Shown here: positions 1 through 12,000 of the stretch, one piece after another
Position numbering within the stretch: the stretch's first letter is position 1
How the letters are laid out: each line of letters starts with the position of its first letter
NCBI GenBank assembly: GCA_010645155.1
Contig: CM021323.1
Coordinates: 9,363,636 to 9,427,635, forward strand
Length of the DNA stretch: 64,000 bases
Source of the DNA: Tigriopus japonicus
Lineage: Eukaryota; Arthropoda; Copepoda; Harpacticoida; Harpacticidae
Reading direction: 5' to 3'
Translations under genes and position numbers: made by a program
Notes under the pieces: model-generated
The model's input: the letters and a program-made list of their open reading frames with translations, nothing else
The model's database searches: none
What the model was told of the DNA's origin: nothing

Positions 1-3000
1 ATCATGGATTTTTTGAGCCACAAGCTCCAACGTTCGTTCGTAAATCTCGGCTGCCTGAGCCACCTCTCTTTCACTTTGGGGAGGATATCTGAATACTCGT
101 AAGAGATCCCCAGGTGTGGCACCAGGAGATGATCCTCGTGAAAACAAACGAGTGACCGTGTTATTGATGGCATTCCGAATGGTTTGGGTGGCTTCGTCCA
201 AGGCAAGGAGAACAAAATCATCTCCACGACCAGGTTGACCCACTTCATATGGGATATCACGAATACTGAAGTAAGCTCGGGCTGTGCGTCGTTCTCGCTC
301 ATTTTCAGCCACACACTCGTACATTCCCACATCTTCTTCGGTGACATTATAGACCACTAAACTGCCATCAGGAGAAAGCCTATGACGTTTGTCGTTGACC
401 ATTGAAAGACCATCTTTCACCCATGTTATTTTCGGCTCCGGAGATCCTGGATCAACAAGAGTTAGACTTATTAATAAACAGGTTCAGATTATTATTATTA
501 TCTTTTTCATTTCTTTCACCTTCGGCTTTACAAGGAAGTTGAACAGTGGCTCCTTTAGGGGCACTCATGTCGTGGGGCTGATTGATGATTGAAATGGGCG
601 TTGGAATCACTTGCACTATCAATTGAGCAGAGGCCTCAACCTTGCCCAAGCGATTTTCCACTCGACAAACATATTCGCCCTGATCATAGGTTCTAATATC
701 TTGAATTCTAAGATGCTGACCTGAAATTTGACGGTCGATCAGAAAATTTTATCGAGAATTAGCCAAGCTTTTACTCACCTCCATTGGAAACACTAATGCG
801 CCCTTCGTTGCTGACTAATCTTTTGTTTTTCCACCACGAAAAGTCTGGATATGGATGACCCTCTGCGATACAAGTAAACTCAACAATCGTCGTTTCCTGT
901 ACGGTAGCATCTCTCGGCTTTGAAGTGATCCTTGGAATAGCTTTATATAAAAAAAAAAGTGTAAATGTAACTTTTGGACGGACCAACTTATTTGTTCGAT
1001 TACTTACACTCGGGCAGTGCTAAATTAACTTTCACTCTAGCAGATGAGCTTGCTAGACCCAAGTAGTTAGTGGCCGAACACCGATAATGAGCGGCATCAT
1101 CCAATTGAGCGTTGGTAATGTACAACGTCCCATCATCCAAAATCTGTTAGCCAATATCCAAAAATAACCAAATCTCCATCAAATCCTGGGTTTACATATC
1201 AAATTTGCCTCACCTTGAATCGATCATGGGCATTGGAAAGCCTTCCTCCATCTTTGTACCATTCAAAAGTTGGTCTAGGAAAGCCTTCAGCAGCGCAACT
1301 TAAGCGAATTTCTCCCCCTTTTGTGACTTCGGTATAAACTGGCCTAAAGGCGAATAACAGTTTGTTCCCACAGCCTCTTAAGAACAGTTACGTATTTCAC
1401 TCCAACAACCTACCGATGTGTGATTGAGGGTTTGGATCTTTGTTGATAATATCGAACTCGAGCCGACCTCGAGGTAATTTCACCATGTTCAGACTTGGCC
1501 ACACACTCATAAAGTCCAACGTCACTGGGTCTCGCCGCAACAATCACAAGACTCACTCCACGTCCCAAGAGTCGGACTCGTGAATCGGCAACAGGATCCA
1601 AAAGCACCCCATCCTTTCGCCAAACGATTTCTGGCGAGGGTGATCCACTGGCTCGACATCGAAATCGAATGGTTCCTCCCGGGGTCACATCGGAATCGGT
1701 GGGTTCCTCTAAGAAAGTAGGTTCACCTGAAAATGGGACCAAACGAGACGACCTTGAGATTAGGAAAGTCTTTTTTCACTTTTCATATTCATGCATTCGC
1801 ACGTTGTTGTCTCCGCCAAGAAGGAAAATGTTCTTGCCCAAAAGTAACACTAATCACTAAAAGGAGTGCCAACGATTGAATTTGTTGCATGCTATTTGAC
1901 CAAGGTGGAACAAAGGGTGAAATGAAGAGCAGTTTGCCCCATCCCAAACTGGTAAGTCATTCTTCATACGAATCGTCAACAAATATCAAAATCCGGTTTT
2001 CTCTGATATTTTCGCTTGCAACATTGGGCTTAAGAATATGATGTGAAATTGTCTCACCGCACGTGAAATCAGTCACATCCAGTTTCTCCAAGTTGATCAT
2101 CTTATCGTGATCGAAACGAGGGTCTCTGCAATTGGCGGTGATTTGCAAATGAGCATTGCTTCTGATGAAAGTCGACAGCCAGGAAATTTCGCAATCGCAT
2201 ACGATGGGATTGTTATCCACTCTTCTAAAATATTTTGTGGGATTAATAACATCCTTCAGTAATTACTAAGTTCATTAAGTAATAAGGGATTAATTAGGTT
2301 GCACATTTTATGACTCACAATCGCTTCAGGGAATGTAAGCCTTCGAAGATTTTTGACGGCAAGTGATGAATTTTGTTACTATGAAGGAATCTAGAAATGA
2401 ACAAATATATGCAATTAAGCAACGAAAACCAAGAAAACAAATTTTATTCAATCAACTTACAAGCGTTGCAAAGACTCTAGACCAAAAAACTGGTTTGGTT
2501 CCAGGTGTTTGACATAGTTGTGATGCAAGTACCTAAAACACAAGTACATAAAAAGGGGCAAAACCTAACTTTTTACGAACAAGGCGAGTTGTTGAGGGTA
2601 TTTGGAGGCATAACGAGGGTGAAGTAAAATGCAAAATAAGCAATAAAGTTAAGATACGCATACTCATACGATGTTGGTATATTTGGTTAAAACGCAGCTT
2701 TTGTTTAAGAGAACAGTTATTCGAGATGTGCATTCCCGTACTCCCACTATGCCTCTTCAACAACTAACAAATATTGTTTATGGACGAGTATCTCGTTCCC
2801 TTAACTTACAGATGTTCCAATTTTGGAAGGTTTTGGAACGCTTTCTCGTCAATGTAGGTGATCTTGTTTTTGTACAAGTACCTGCAATTGGATTAACCTC
2901 TAAATCATCTCATTCTTACTAAAGGTACATCTTACATGAACTTACAAGTATTTCAGATTCTCAAGCCCGTCAAAGGCGCCTTTTCTCAACTTGTGAATGT

Positions 3001-6000
3001 GGTTGTTGTTCAATAGCAATGTGTCTAGTTGAACGAGATCCTTGAATGCACCCTGCGGAATCCTCTTGATTCTATTGAATCGTAGATCTCTACAAGAAAT
3101 TAAGTGGCCATCAATTCTCCCAAGGTTAATACAGTTTTGACTTTAGAATCAAATACGAAATAGCACGATTTCTACTTGTGTTTATTACATAAAATAAAGT
3201 TAGGATGTAAAAGCATTTTAGATTTCATCGGTCAAATGGACTTCCGCAATCGTGACGGGAATATCGACCCAAAATACACCGAAGCTTTGCACCATAATGG
3301 CCATAAATTGGGGATCGTCGAGCTCTTCAAATTCTTTTTTGGCCTCAAACCGAGCCTTAACCACGTTCTTGTCCAAGTTATTGGAGTGAGTTATTCCACA
3401 ATCATGAAATTCTCCAGACTCTTCGTCCAACGATTCCAAAATCTTGGCCGACTCTTGAAATTCTTCAGGGATCACCCAATGACCAGATTCTAGGTGTGAA
3501 AAAAGCTAGACAGTAATGTTCAATTTCAAACCCTATCAGTACTCGACAAAAACTTACGGGAAAAGTTGGGATTTTTCTGCATGACCACGAACCCTCTGAA
3601 CAATTCGGTCGCATTCTCATGCCCAATTTCAATCAAGAAATTACCGTCCGTCGTCTGAATAGCATTGATTTCGTAGGGTTGATCAGTCTTTTGGGGATCC
3701 TTAGAGTGTTTTGGCACAGTGACTTTGCAATTGGGAGCTCCGTTAGGAAAGCCTTGGATGCAGGCGAGGATATTGAGCGCAATCGAGGTCAAAATAAAAC
3801 CCTTCATTTTGTTAATTGAATACGACGGAGGTATGACCTATCACGATACTTGATTTTGGAATTTTGACCAACTTTGTTCACAAAACTCCTAAACTGAGAG
3901 CAATCTTGGGACTAGCATGAGCACCTTTGAGCATTCTGTTTCATAGCAAGAACGATCAAACCACCGAAATCATGCATCCTGATCTTGTAATGAAACGATA
4001 GATGATCGATCGGATGACATCAATTGGTGCTTAAAAACGGAAGGGCAGCTACAGATATTTTACAAAGAAGCTTTTTTTTAATTTTATACTTTGTTCAGAG
4101 TTAAGAAAATCCTAAAATTTCTCACCAAAATGCAATAAGCAACCTACAACAGCAAACCTTCTATCTATTTTGTAACACCGAAAGCAAAATGCATCGGGGG
4201 CCAACACGACAGTCGCAGCAGAAATAGGATTCTGACACCTTTAAGATTTAAAAAATGCGAAAATGGTCACGCTCGTCCCATGCAAGAAATTACCGACAGA
4301 TCTGAATTCGGAGCTTATGTCTTAGATTTGGTGATGGCTTGATTTTAACTTGTGATAATTTTTTCTCTTAACTTTAAGTCAACCATCCCAGATTCCAAAT
4401 CAATCAAGATTGGAGGACTGCTTTTGGTAGAACTCATTAGTAGTATATACTTGCACCCGATTTTCGCAGGTGCAATCATGCATAACCCCTAATTTCCGGC
4501 CCAGTGTGTAATTATGTGGCATGATTTTGGAAAAAAGCAGGGGGACAACAAATTTGAACAAAGAAAGGAAGTGACAGAACGCAAAAGCAATCATGCATAA
4601 CCCCTAATTTCCGGCCCGGATGTAATGGCCTGATTTTGGAAAAAAGCAGGTGGACAACAAATTTGAACAAAGAAAGGAAGACAAAAGTTTAAATTGCACA
4701 GCTTAAAATACGTACAATTAAAAAAATAATGACTCAAATACATTAATCATTTAAACTGTAATGAGATGACGTAATAATTTCCCAGGGATGACTCATGTGG
4801 AAAAAGAAGCAGGTGCGCAACAAACGTGAATGAACAAAGGAACCTCAAAGGAAGTGGCAGGCAACATTTTTAATTGCATTTAAACAAATAGACTAATTAA
4901 TCACTTAATATCTATTGAGATGAAGCAACAACTTCCCAAGCATGACCCACATGTATCATCATTTTGAAAAAGCAATTGTGCAACAAGCATGAATGAACAA
5001 AGAAACATCACTAGAAGTACTTTTGACATGCAACATTTTTTAATTGCATTTAAACAAATAGACTAATTAATAACTTAAAATTTATTGCGGACAATTAAAA
5101 TTGATTAACAAATCAAAAGTTTATAACCAAACTGCGGAAAGCGTGTTGGTTGCTAACGCAACCTGTTCATCGTAACGGAAGAAGCACCGACAAGGTGAAC
5201 AATATTCTTAACATGCACTCAGGATAAACATGCACAGGAAGTAAATCTTTGAAACAATGGTAATTTGTTGGTGATAGAAGAGCAACAAAAGTCTTTATAG
5301 TAGAAATAAACCACAAATAAAAAATGAAAAGGTATTTTTTGCAATGAACATTTCAAATTTTATTTCGTGTGATTAACAAATAAGTTTATCCTTGCTGGGA
5401 ATAATTCGGAAACACACTGTTTTTATGTCAACACAATCCATTCACAGCAACTTTGAATGTGTCAAAACGGCGTCATGTGTATTGAAATCAAAATAGTACA
5501 TGAAATTTCATTTATATTTTCGCAATTTGTATGTAAGCACTTCCAATGGCAGCTTCTTGAGCTGCCATTCCAATTTTCGCATCGTCCCCCAGACATATCT
5601 TCTTTTAAAACGAGTGACGTCACCTTTACAAGAACCTTGAAAATACAAGTGAACAATGTTACATCAACCATTCATCATTTGTAAACTTGAACTAATCTTA
5701 CCAAAATGTGATTGACACGGAGATGTTCCATGCGCAGACTTTGAACTTTTCTTGATGCGCTTTTGAGTTGGAGACAACATGATTTGACTAATAACAGAAG
5801 TATACTCTTATTCATGTGCACAGACTCTTGTCTTTTTATGATCTCTCCTTCACTCTGACACTGCAAAATGTTAAAATGTTTTATTTCCATTTACCTTTGA
5901 ATGGAAGAAGCGTGTTTGAACAATATTTCAATCCAATTCCCACAGTGGGCAATGAACTTCATGGATCATAATCAAGGTTAGCAGACACAGGAAGCCATGA

Positions 6001-9000
6001 ATATTTACTTGAAATGCTCTGAATTTGAGTTTTGATTGAAGATCATCAATCATTTCCAAAACATATTTAAACAGAGTGGATGTCAAGTACTAAAACTACC
6101 AAAGTTATAGATGAAACAAGTGATTAAATCGGAATTATGTTATGTGATAACCCTCAACTGTGAAAAATCAAGCAAACACCAAGTTTGCAGGTGTTTCCCT
6201 GTTTGAAAAGCACCTCCACTAATGAAGAAAACCCACCACTCTTCACAAATGCTTACCAATTCGTCTTTTTCCTCACTTTGACTACTTTGCACATGCCCTT
6301 TTCCATATGTGCACACCCGCTTTTGTTCAGCTAAGTTGAAAGTAGAGAGTTTGACAATAAGATTCTTTACCTAAAAGTTTAAAGATATTTCTATGTAAAA
6401 GAAGCCAGCTAAAGCCCACTACCATGTGAATGAGTAAGACGACAAAACCAAAGCCTTACTGTAGGTTGTTTATAGAGTACAGACCATGGCAAGTGGTAGC
6501 TGCAGTAGTGGTAAGCCAAGGCAGACGCAAAAGAAGGTTGAGGAGAGTAATTGAGAGCTGCACCACATAGATATTGGCGCAAGACATGTGGATACCCGCT
6601 CAAGGAAGGACACCTCTGTTGGGGACAGTCATGTACTTGCAACTGAGAATGAATCTCATGTACATACTTGTACGTATGTGTATTTACATGTGCGCAATAG
6701 CTTCATTTCTCTATTTCCATTACCGAGTTCTGGCACCGAAGCATGCACAAGTATGGAAGTCTCCCTCGCATTATGTGTGGACCAAGCCATCTCTTTAGCA
6801 ATTGTATACCTATATTGATAGAAGGAGTACTTTCAAGGTAGACATCTCTTACTAGGGAAACCGGGCAATGATCTCTGACAGGCCAAGATGGCAAAACAGA
6901 CGAGCACATATCCTACATTGCGCACAAAAGTAGACCTCCCATGTCAGATGGTAGCACTATATGATTCGGGGCAAGTGCGATAGGAGGTTAAGGAGAGTGG
7001 TTAAAAGTTGTTCACCATAGATGTAGATACAAAGCGTCTATTAATCAAATCAAAGAGCGCTTGTAATGGTAATGAATATAGCTAAATTTATCTTGTAGGG
7101 AGTTCAAAGCCTTGATAACTTCTTTCCTTTCAAATGGTCTAAAGGTGAATCCATCAACAATTTGCCCACGTTTTTCCCAATATTTCGATAGGTCCAATCA
7201 TACCAGGTTTTATTTTTGACTTGATAGATGTCAATTTGTTTTCAAAGAAGGATGCAAGCTCTTCAGATGTTTTTCTTGGAATCAGTCAGTACCTGATCTT
7301 CAACCATGATGCAGCTTGAGCCACTATTTGCTTGCTTTTTTTGGTGTGTGCCTTGTTGATGGTATTCCAAACATTTTTACTGTACATGCCTTCTTTGGCT
7401 TGCCTTCTTGTTTCTCTTCCAACTCAATTCACACAACAATTTCTCGATTTTCAAAGCATTTACAAAGAGCATCTTTCTCGATCCTAACGGCAGCATCACA
7501 TTCTCTTTTTGGAGAGTCTCTTTCTTGCAACACTGCTTTTGTATCCTCACTGAAAGCTCTTTTATAGGATGAGGGAATAGCAAAAGCGCACCCTGGTGGG
7601 TGCTTATCAAGCACCCGATTGACATTTTTTTCTATGAATTTACCCATAAAGTCCGTGTCAGTATCCCAACAAAGATAATGACACGGAATTCCCCAAAGAT
7701 CTGTTAAAAGTTGTCTTTTCTCATCTGTTTGTAGCATCTTTTCGCAATCCACTTCTTTGATTTTGATGCATCCAATTTCCTCCATGGAATTGTAGCCACA
7801 AGAAGACAATGGTGACTCACAGCGCTTTGGAGTTTATAAGTTTTCAAGCAAAGATTTGGACCGCAACATATGTGGTCTATGGTTGAATGACAAGTCTCAT
7901 CTTGATCTCGCCTTTCTTCAAATGTGTGCTGAACTCCTGTCTCCACAAGGTCACAGACCCGTCACTAGAGTCAATTACCCGCCACAGAGACATCAAATGA
8001 TGATTGTCACCTTCAATTCTCTTTACGTTCAAGTTCATGTCTACACCCATAATTATGAGCTTGCCTTCACTCACTGCTACTCTTTCCATTTGAGGAACTG
8101 GCTCAAATGCTTAGGCACATGTTGTTTTACAGACACCCCACTCCACCCACCCACGGTAGAACACTGCAAAGAGAACCTTTTTGTCCCTATTTTGTAATCC
8201 CTCTAACTGGATAAGCGGGAGATACTTGTCCATAAGGTTGTCTCTCAGTCTAAACCTACACTGCAATTAAAGCTTTTGAGTACTGTCACCCTCGCTTTGT
8301 TGGTTTTTGTTCTTGCGAAAAACATGCCAAAACCGGCGTTTTTGGCAAACACATTTCACGGATTTTGAATTTTATCCTGGAAAAAATTAAGATTTGAAAA
8401 AACGCCGGTTTTGGCATGTTTTTCGCAAGAACAAAAACCAACAAAGCGAGGGTGACAGTACTCAAAAGCTTTAATTGCAGTGTAGGTTTAGACTGAGAGA
8501 CAACCTTATGGACAAGTATCTCCCGCTTATCCAGTTAGAGGGATTACAAAATAGGGACAAAAAGGTTCTCTTTGCAGTGTTCTACCGTGGGTGGGTGGAG
8601 TGGGGTGTCTGTAAAACAACATGTGCCTAAGCATTTGAGCCAGTTCCTCAAATGGAAAGAGTAGCAGTGAGTGAAGGCAAGCTCATAATTATGGGTGTAG
8701 ACATGAACTTGAACGTAAAGAGAATTGAAGGTGACAATCATCATTTGATGTCTCTGTGGCGGGTAATTGACTCTAGTGACGGGTCTGTGACCTTGTGGAG
8801 ACAGGAGTTCAGCACACATTTGAAGAAAGGCGAGATCAAGATGAGACTTGTCATTCAACCATAGACCACATATGTTGCGGTCCAAATCTTTGCTTGAAAA
8901 CTTATAAACTCCAAAGCGCTGTGAGTCACCATTGTCTTCTTGTGGCTACAATTCCATGGAGGAAATTGGATGCATCAAAATCAAAGAAGTGGATTGCGAA

Positions 9001-12000
9001 AAGATGCTACAAACAGATGAGAAAAGACAACTTTTAACAGATCTTTGGGGAATTCCGTGTCATTATCTTTGTTGGGATACTGACACGGACTTTATGGGTA
9101 AATTCATAGAAAAAAATGTCAATCGGGTGCTTGATAAGCACCCACCAGGGTGCGCTTTTGCTATTCCCTCATCCTATAAAAGAGCTTTCAGTGAGGATAC
9201 AAAAGCAGTGTTGCAAGAAAGAGACTCTCCAAAAAGAGAATGTGATGCTGCCGTTAGGATCGAGAAAGATGCTCTTTGTAAATGCTTTGAAAATCGAGAA
9301 ATTGTTGTGTGAATTGAGTTGGAAGAGAAACAAGAAGGCAAGCCAAAGAAGGCATGTACAGTAAAAATGTTTGGAATACCATCAACAAGGCACACACCAA
9401 AAAAAGCAAGCAAATAGTGGCTCAAGCTGCATCATGGTTGAAGATCAGGTACTGACTGATTCCAAGAAAAACATCTGAAGAGCTTGCATCCTTCTTTGAA
9501 AACAAATTGACATCTATCAAGTCAAAAATAAAACCTGGTATGATTGGACCTATCGAAATATTGGGAAAAACGTGGGCAAATTGTTGATGGATTCACCTTT
9601 AGACCATTTGAAAGGAAAGAAGTTATCAAGGCTTTGAACTCCCTACAAGATAAATTTAGCTATATTCATTACCATTACAAGCGCTCTTTGATTTGATTAA
9701 TAGACGCTTTGTATCTACATCTATGGTGAACAACTTTTAACCACTCTCCTTAACCTCCTATCGCACTTGCCCCGAATCATATAGTGCTACCATCTGACAT
9801 GGGAGGTCTACTTTTGTGCGCAATGTAGGATATGTGCTCGTCTGTTTTGCCATCTTGGCCTGTCAGAGATCATTGCCCGGTTTCCCTAGTAAGAGATGTC
9901 TACCTTGAAAGTACTCCTTCTATCAATATAGGTATACAATTGCTAAAGAGATGGCTTGGTCCACACATAATGCGAGGGAGACTTCCATACTTGTGCATGC
10001 TTCGGTGCCAGAACTCGGTAATGGAAATAGAGAAATGAAGCTATTGCGCACATGTAAATACACATACGTACAAGTATGTACATGAGATTCATTCTCAGTT
10101 GCAAGTACATGACTGTCCCCAACAGAGGTGTCCTTCCTTGAGCGGGTATCCACATGTCTTGCGCCAATATCTATGTGGTGCAGCTCTCAATTACTCTCCT
10201 CAACCTTCTTTTGCGTCTGCCTTGGCTTACCACTACTGCAGCTACCACTTGCCATGGTCTGTACTCTATAAACAACCTACAGTAAGGCTTTGGTTTTGTC
10301 GTCTTACTCATTCACATGGTAGTGGGCTTTAGCTGGCTTCTTTTACATAGAAATATCTTTAAACTTTTAGGTAAAGAATCTTATTGTCAAACTCTCTACT
10401 TTCAACTTAGCTGAACAAAAGCGGGTGTGCACATATGGAAAAGGGCATGTGCAAAGTAGTCAAAGTGAGGAAAAAGACGAATTGGTAAGCATTTGTGAAG
10501 AGTGGTGGGTTTTCTTCATTAGTGGAGGTGCTTTTCAAACAGGGAAACACCTGCAAACTTGGTGTTTGCTTGATTTTTCACAGTTGAGGGTTATCACATA
10601 ACATAATTCCGATTTAATCACTTGTTTCATCTATAACTTTGGTAGTTTTAGTACTTGACATCCACTCTGTTTAAATATGTTTTGGAAATGATTGATGATC
10701 TTCAATCAAAACTCAAATTCAGAGCATTTCAAGTAAATATTCATGGCTTCCTGTGTCTGCTAACCTTGATTATGATCCATGAAGTTCATTGCCCACTGTG
10801 GGAATTGGATTGAAATATTGTTCAAACACGCTTCTTCCATTCAAAGGTAAATGGAAATAAAACATTTTAACATTTTGCAGTGTCAGAGTGAAGGAGAGAT
10901 CATAAAAAGACAAGAGTCTGTGCACATGAATAAGAGTATACTTCTGTTATTAGTCAAATCATGTTGTCTCCAACTCAAAAGCGCATCAAGAAAAGTTCAA
11001 AGTCTGCGCATGGAACATCTCCGTGTCAATCACATTTTGGTAAGATTAGTTCAAGTTTACAAATGATGAATGGTTGATGTAACATTGTTCACTTGTATTT
11101 TCAAGGTTCTTGTAAAGGTGACGTCACTCGTTTTAAAAGAAGATATGCCTGGGGGACGATGCGAAAATTGGAATGGCAGCTCAAGAAGCTGCCATTGGAA
11201 GTGCTTACATACAAATTGCGAAAATATAAATGAAATTTCATGTACTATTTTGATTTCAATACACATGACGCCGTTTTGACACATTCAAAGTTGCTGTGAA
11301 TGGATTGTGTTGACATAAAAACAGTGTGTTTCCGAATTATTCCCAGCAAGGATAAACTTATTTGTTAATCACACGAAATAAAATTTGAAATGTTCATTGC
11401 AAAAAATACCTTTTCATTTTTTATTTGTGGTTTATTTCTACTATAAAGACTTTTGTTGCTCTTCTATCACCAACAAATTACCATTGTTTCAAAGATTTAC
11501 TTCCTGTGCATGTTTATCCTGAGTGCATGTTAAGAATATTGTTCACCTTGTCGGTGCTTCTTCCGTTACGATGAACAGGTTGCGTTAGCAACCAACACGC
11601 TTTCCGCAGTTTGGTTATAAACTTTTGATTTGTTAATCAATTTTAATTGTCCGCAATAAATTTTAAGTTATTAATTAGTCTATTTGTTTAAATGCAATTA
11701 AAAAATGTTGCATGTCAAAAGTACTTCTAGTGATGTTTCTTTGTTCATTCATGCTTGTTGCACACTTGCTTTTTCAAAATGATGATACATGTGGGTCATG
11801 CTTGGGAAGTTGTTGCTTCATCTCAATAGATATTAAGTGATTAATTAGTCTATTTGTTTAAATGCAATTAAAAATGTTGCCTGCCACTTCCTTTGAGGTT
11901 CCTTTGTTCATTCACGTTTGTTGCGCACCTGCTTCTTTTTCCACATGAGTCATCCCTGGGAAATTATTACGTCATCTCATTACAGTTTAAATGATTAATG

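Larger units (their letters stand above)
4439..8343 (+). repeat. Left arm of the giant inverted repeat
   Basis: Runs from the AGTAGTATATA tip to the centre and pairs with 8398-12302. The outer 650 bases are built of degenerate tandem units, the middle (5100-7050) is unannotated AT-rich sequence with no recognisable protein, and the inner part (about 7051-8196) holds a decayed non-LTR retrotransposon piece on the minus strand. Confidence 0.88.

Noticed and set aside
5457..11284. Many 60-126 codon frames in the palindrome arms, in mirror pairs
   Set aside because: No domain or signal recognised apart from the LINE pieces. They appear twice only because the DNA is palindromic, and several overlap on opposite strands.
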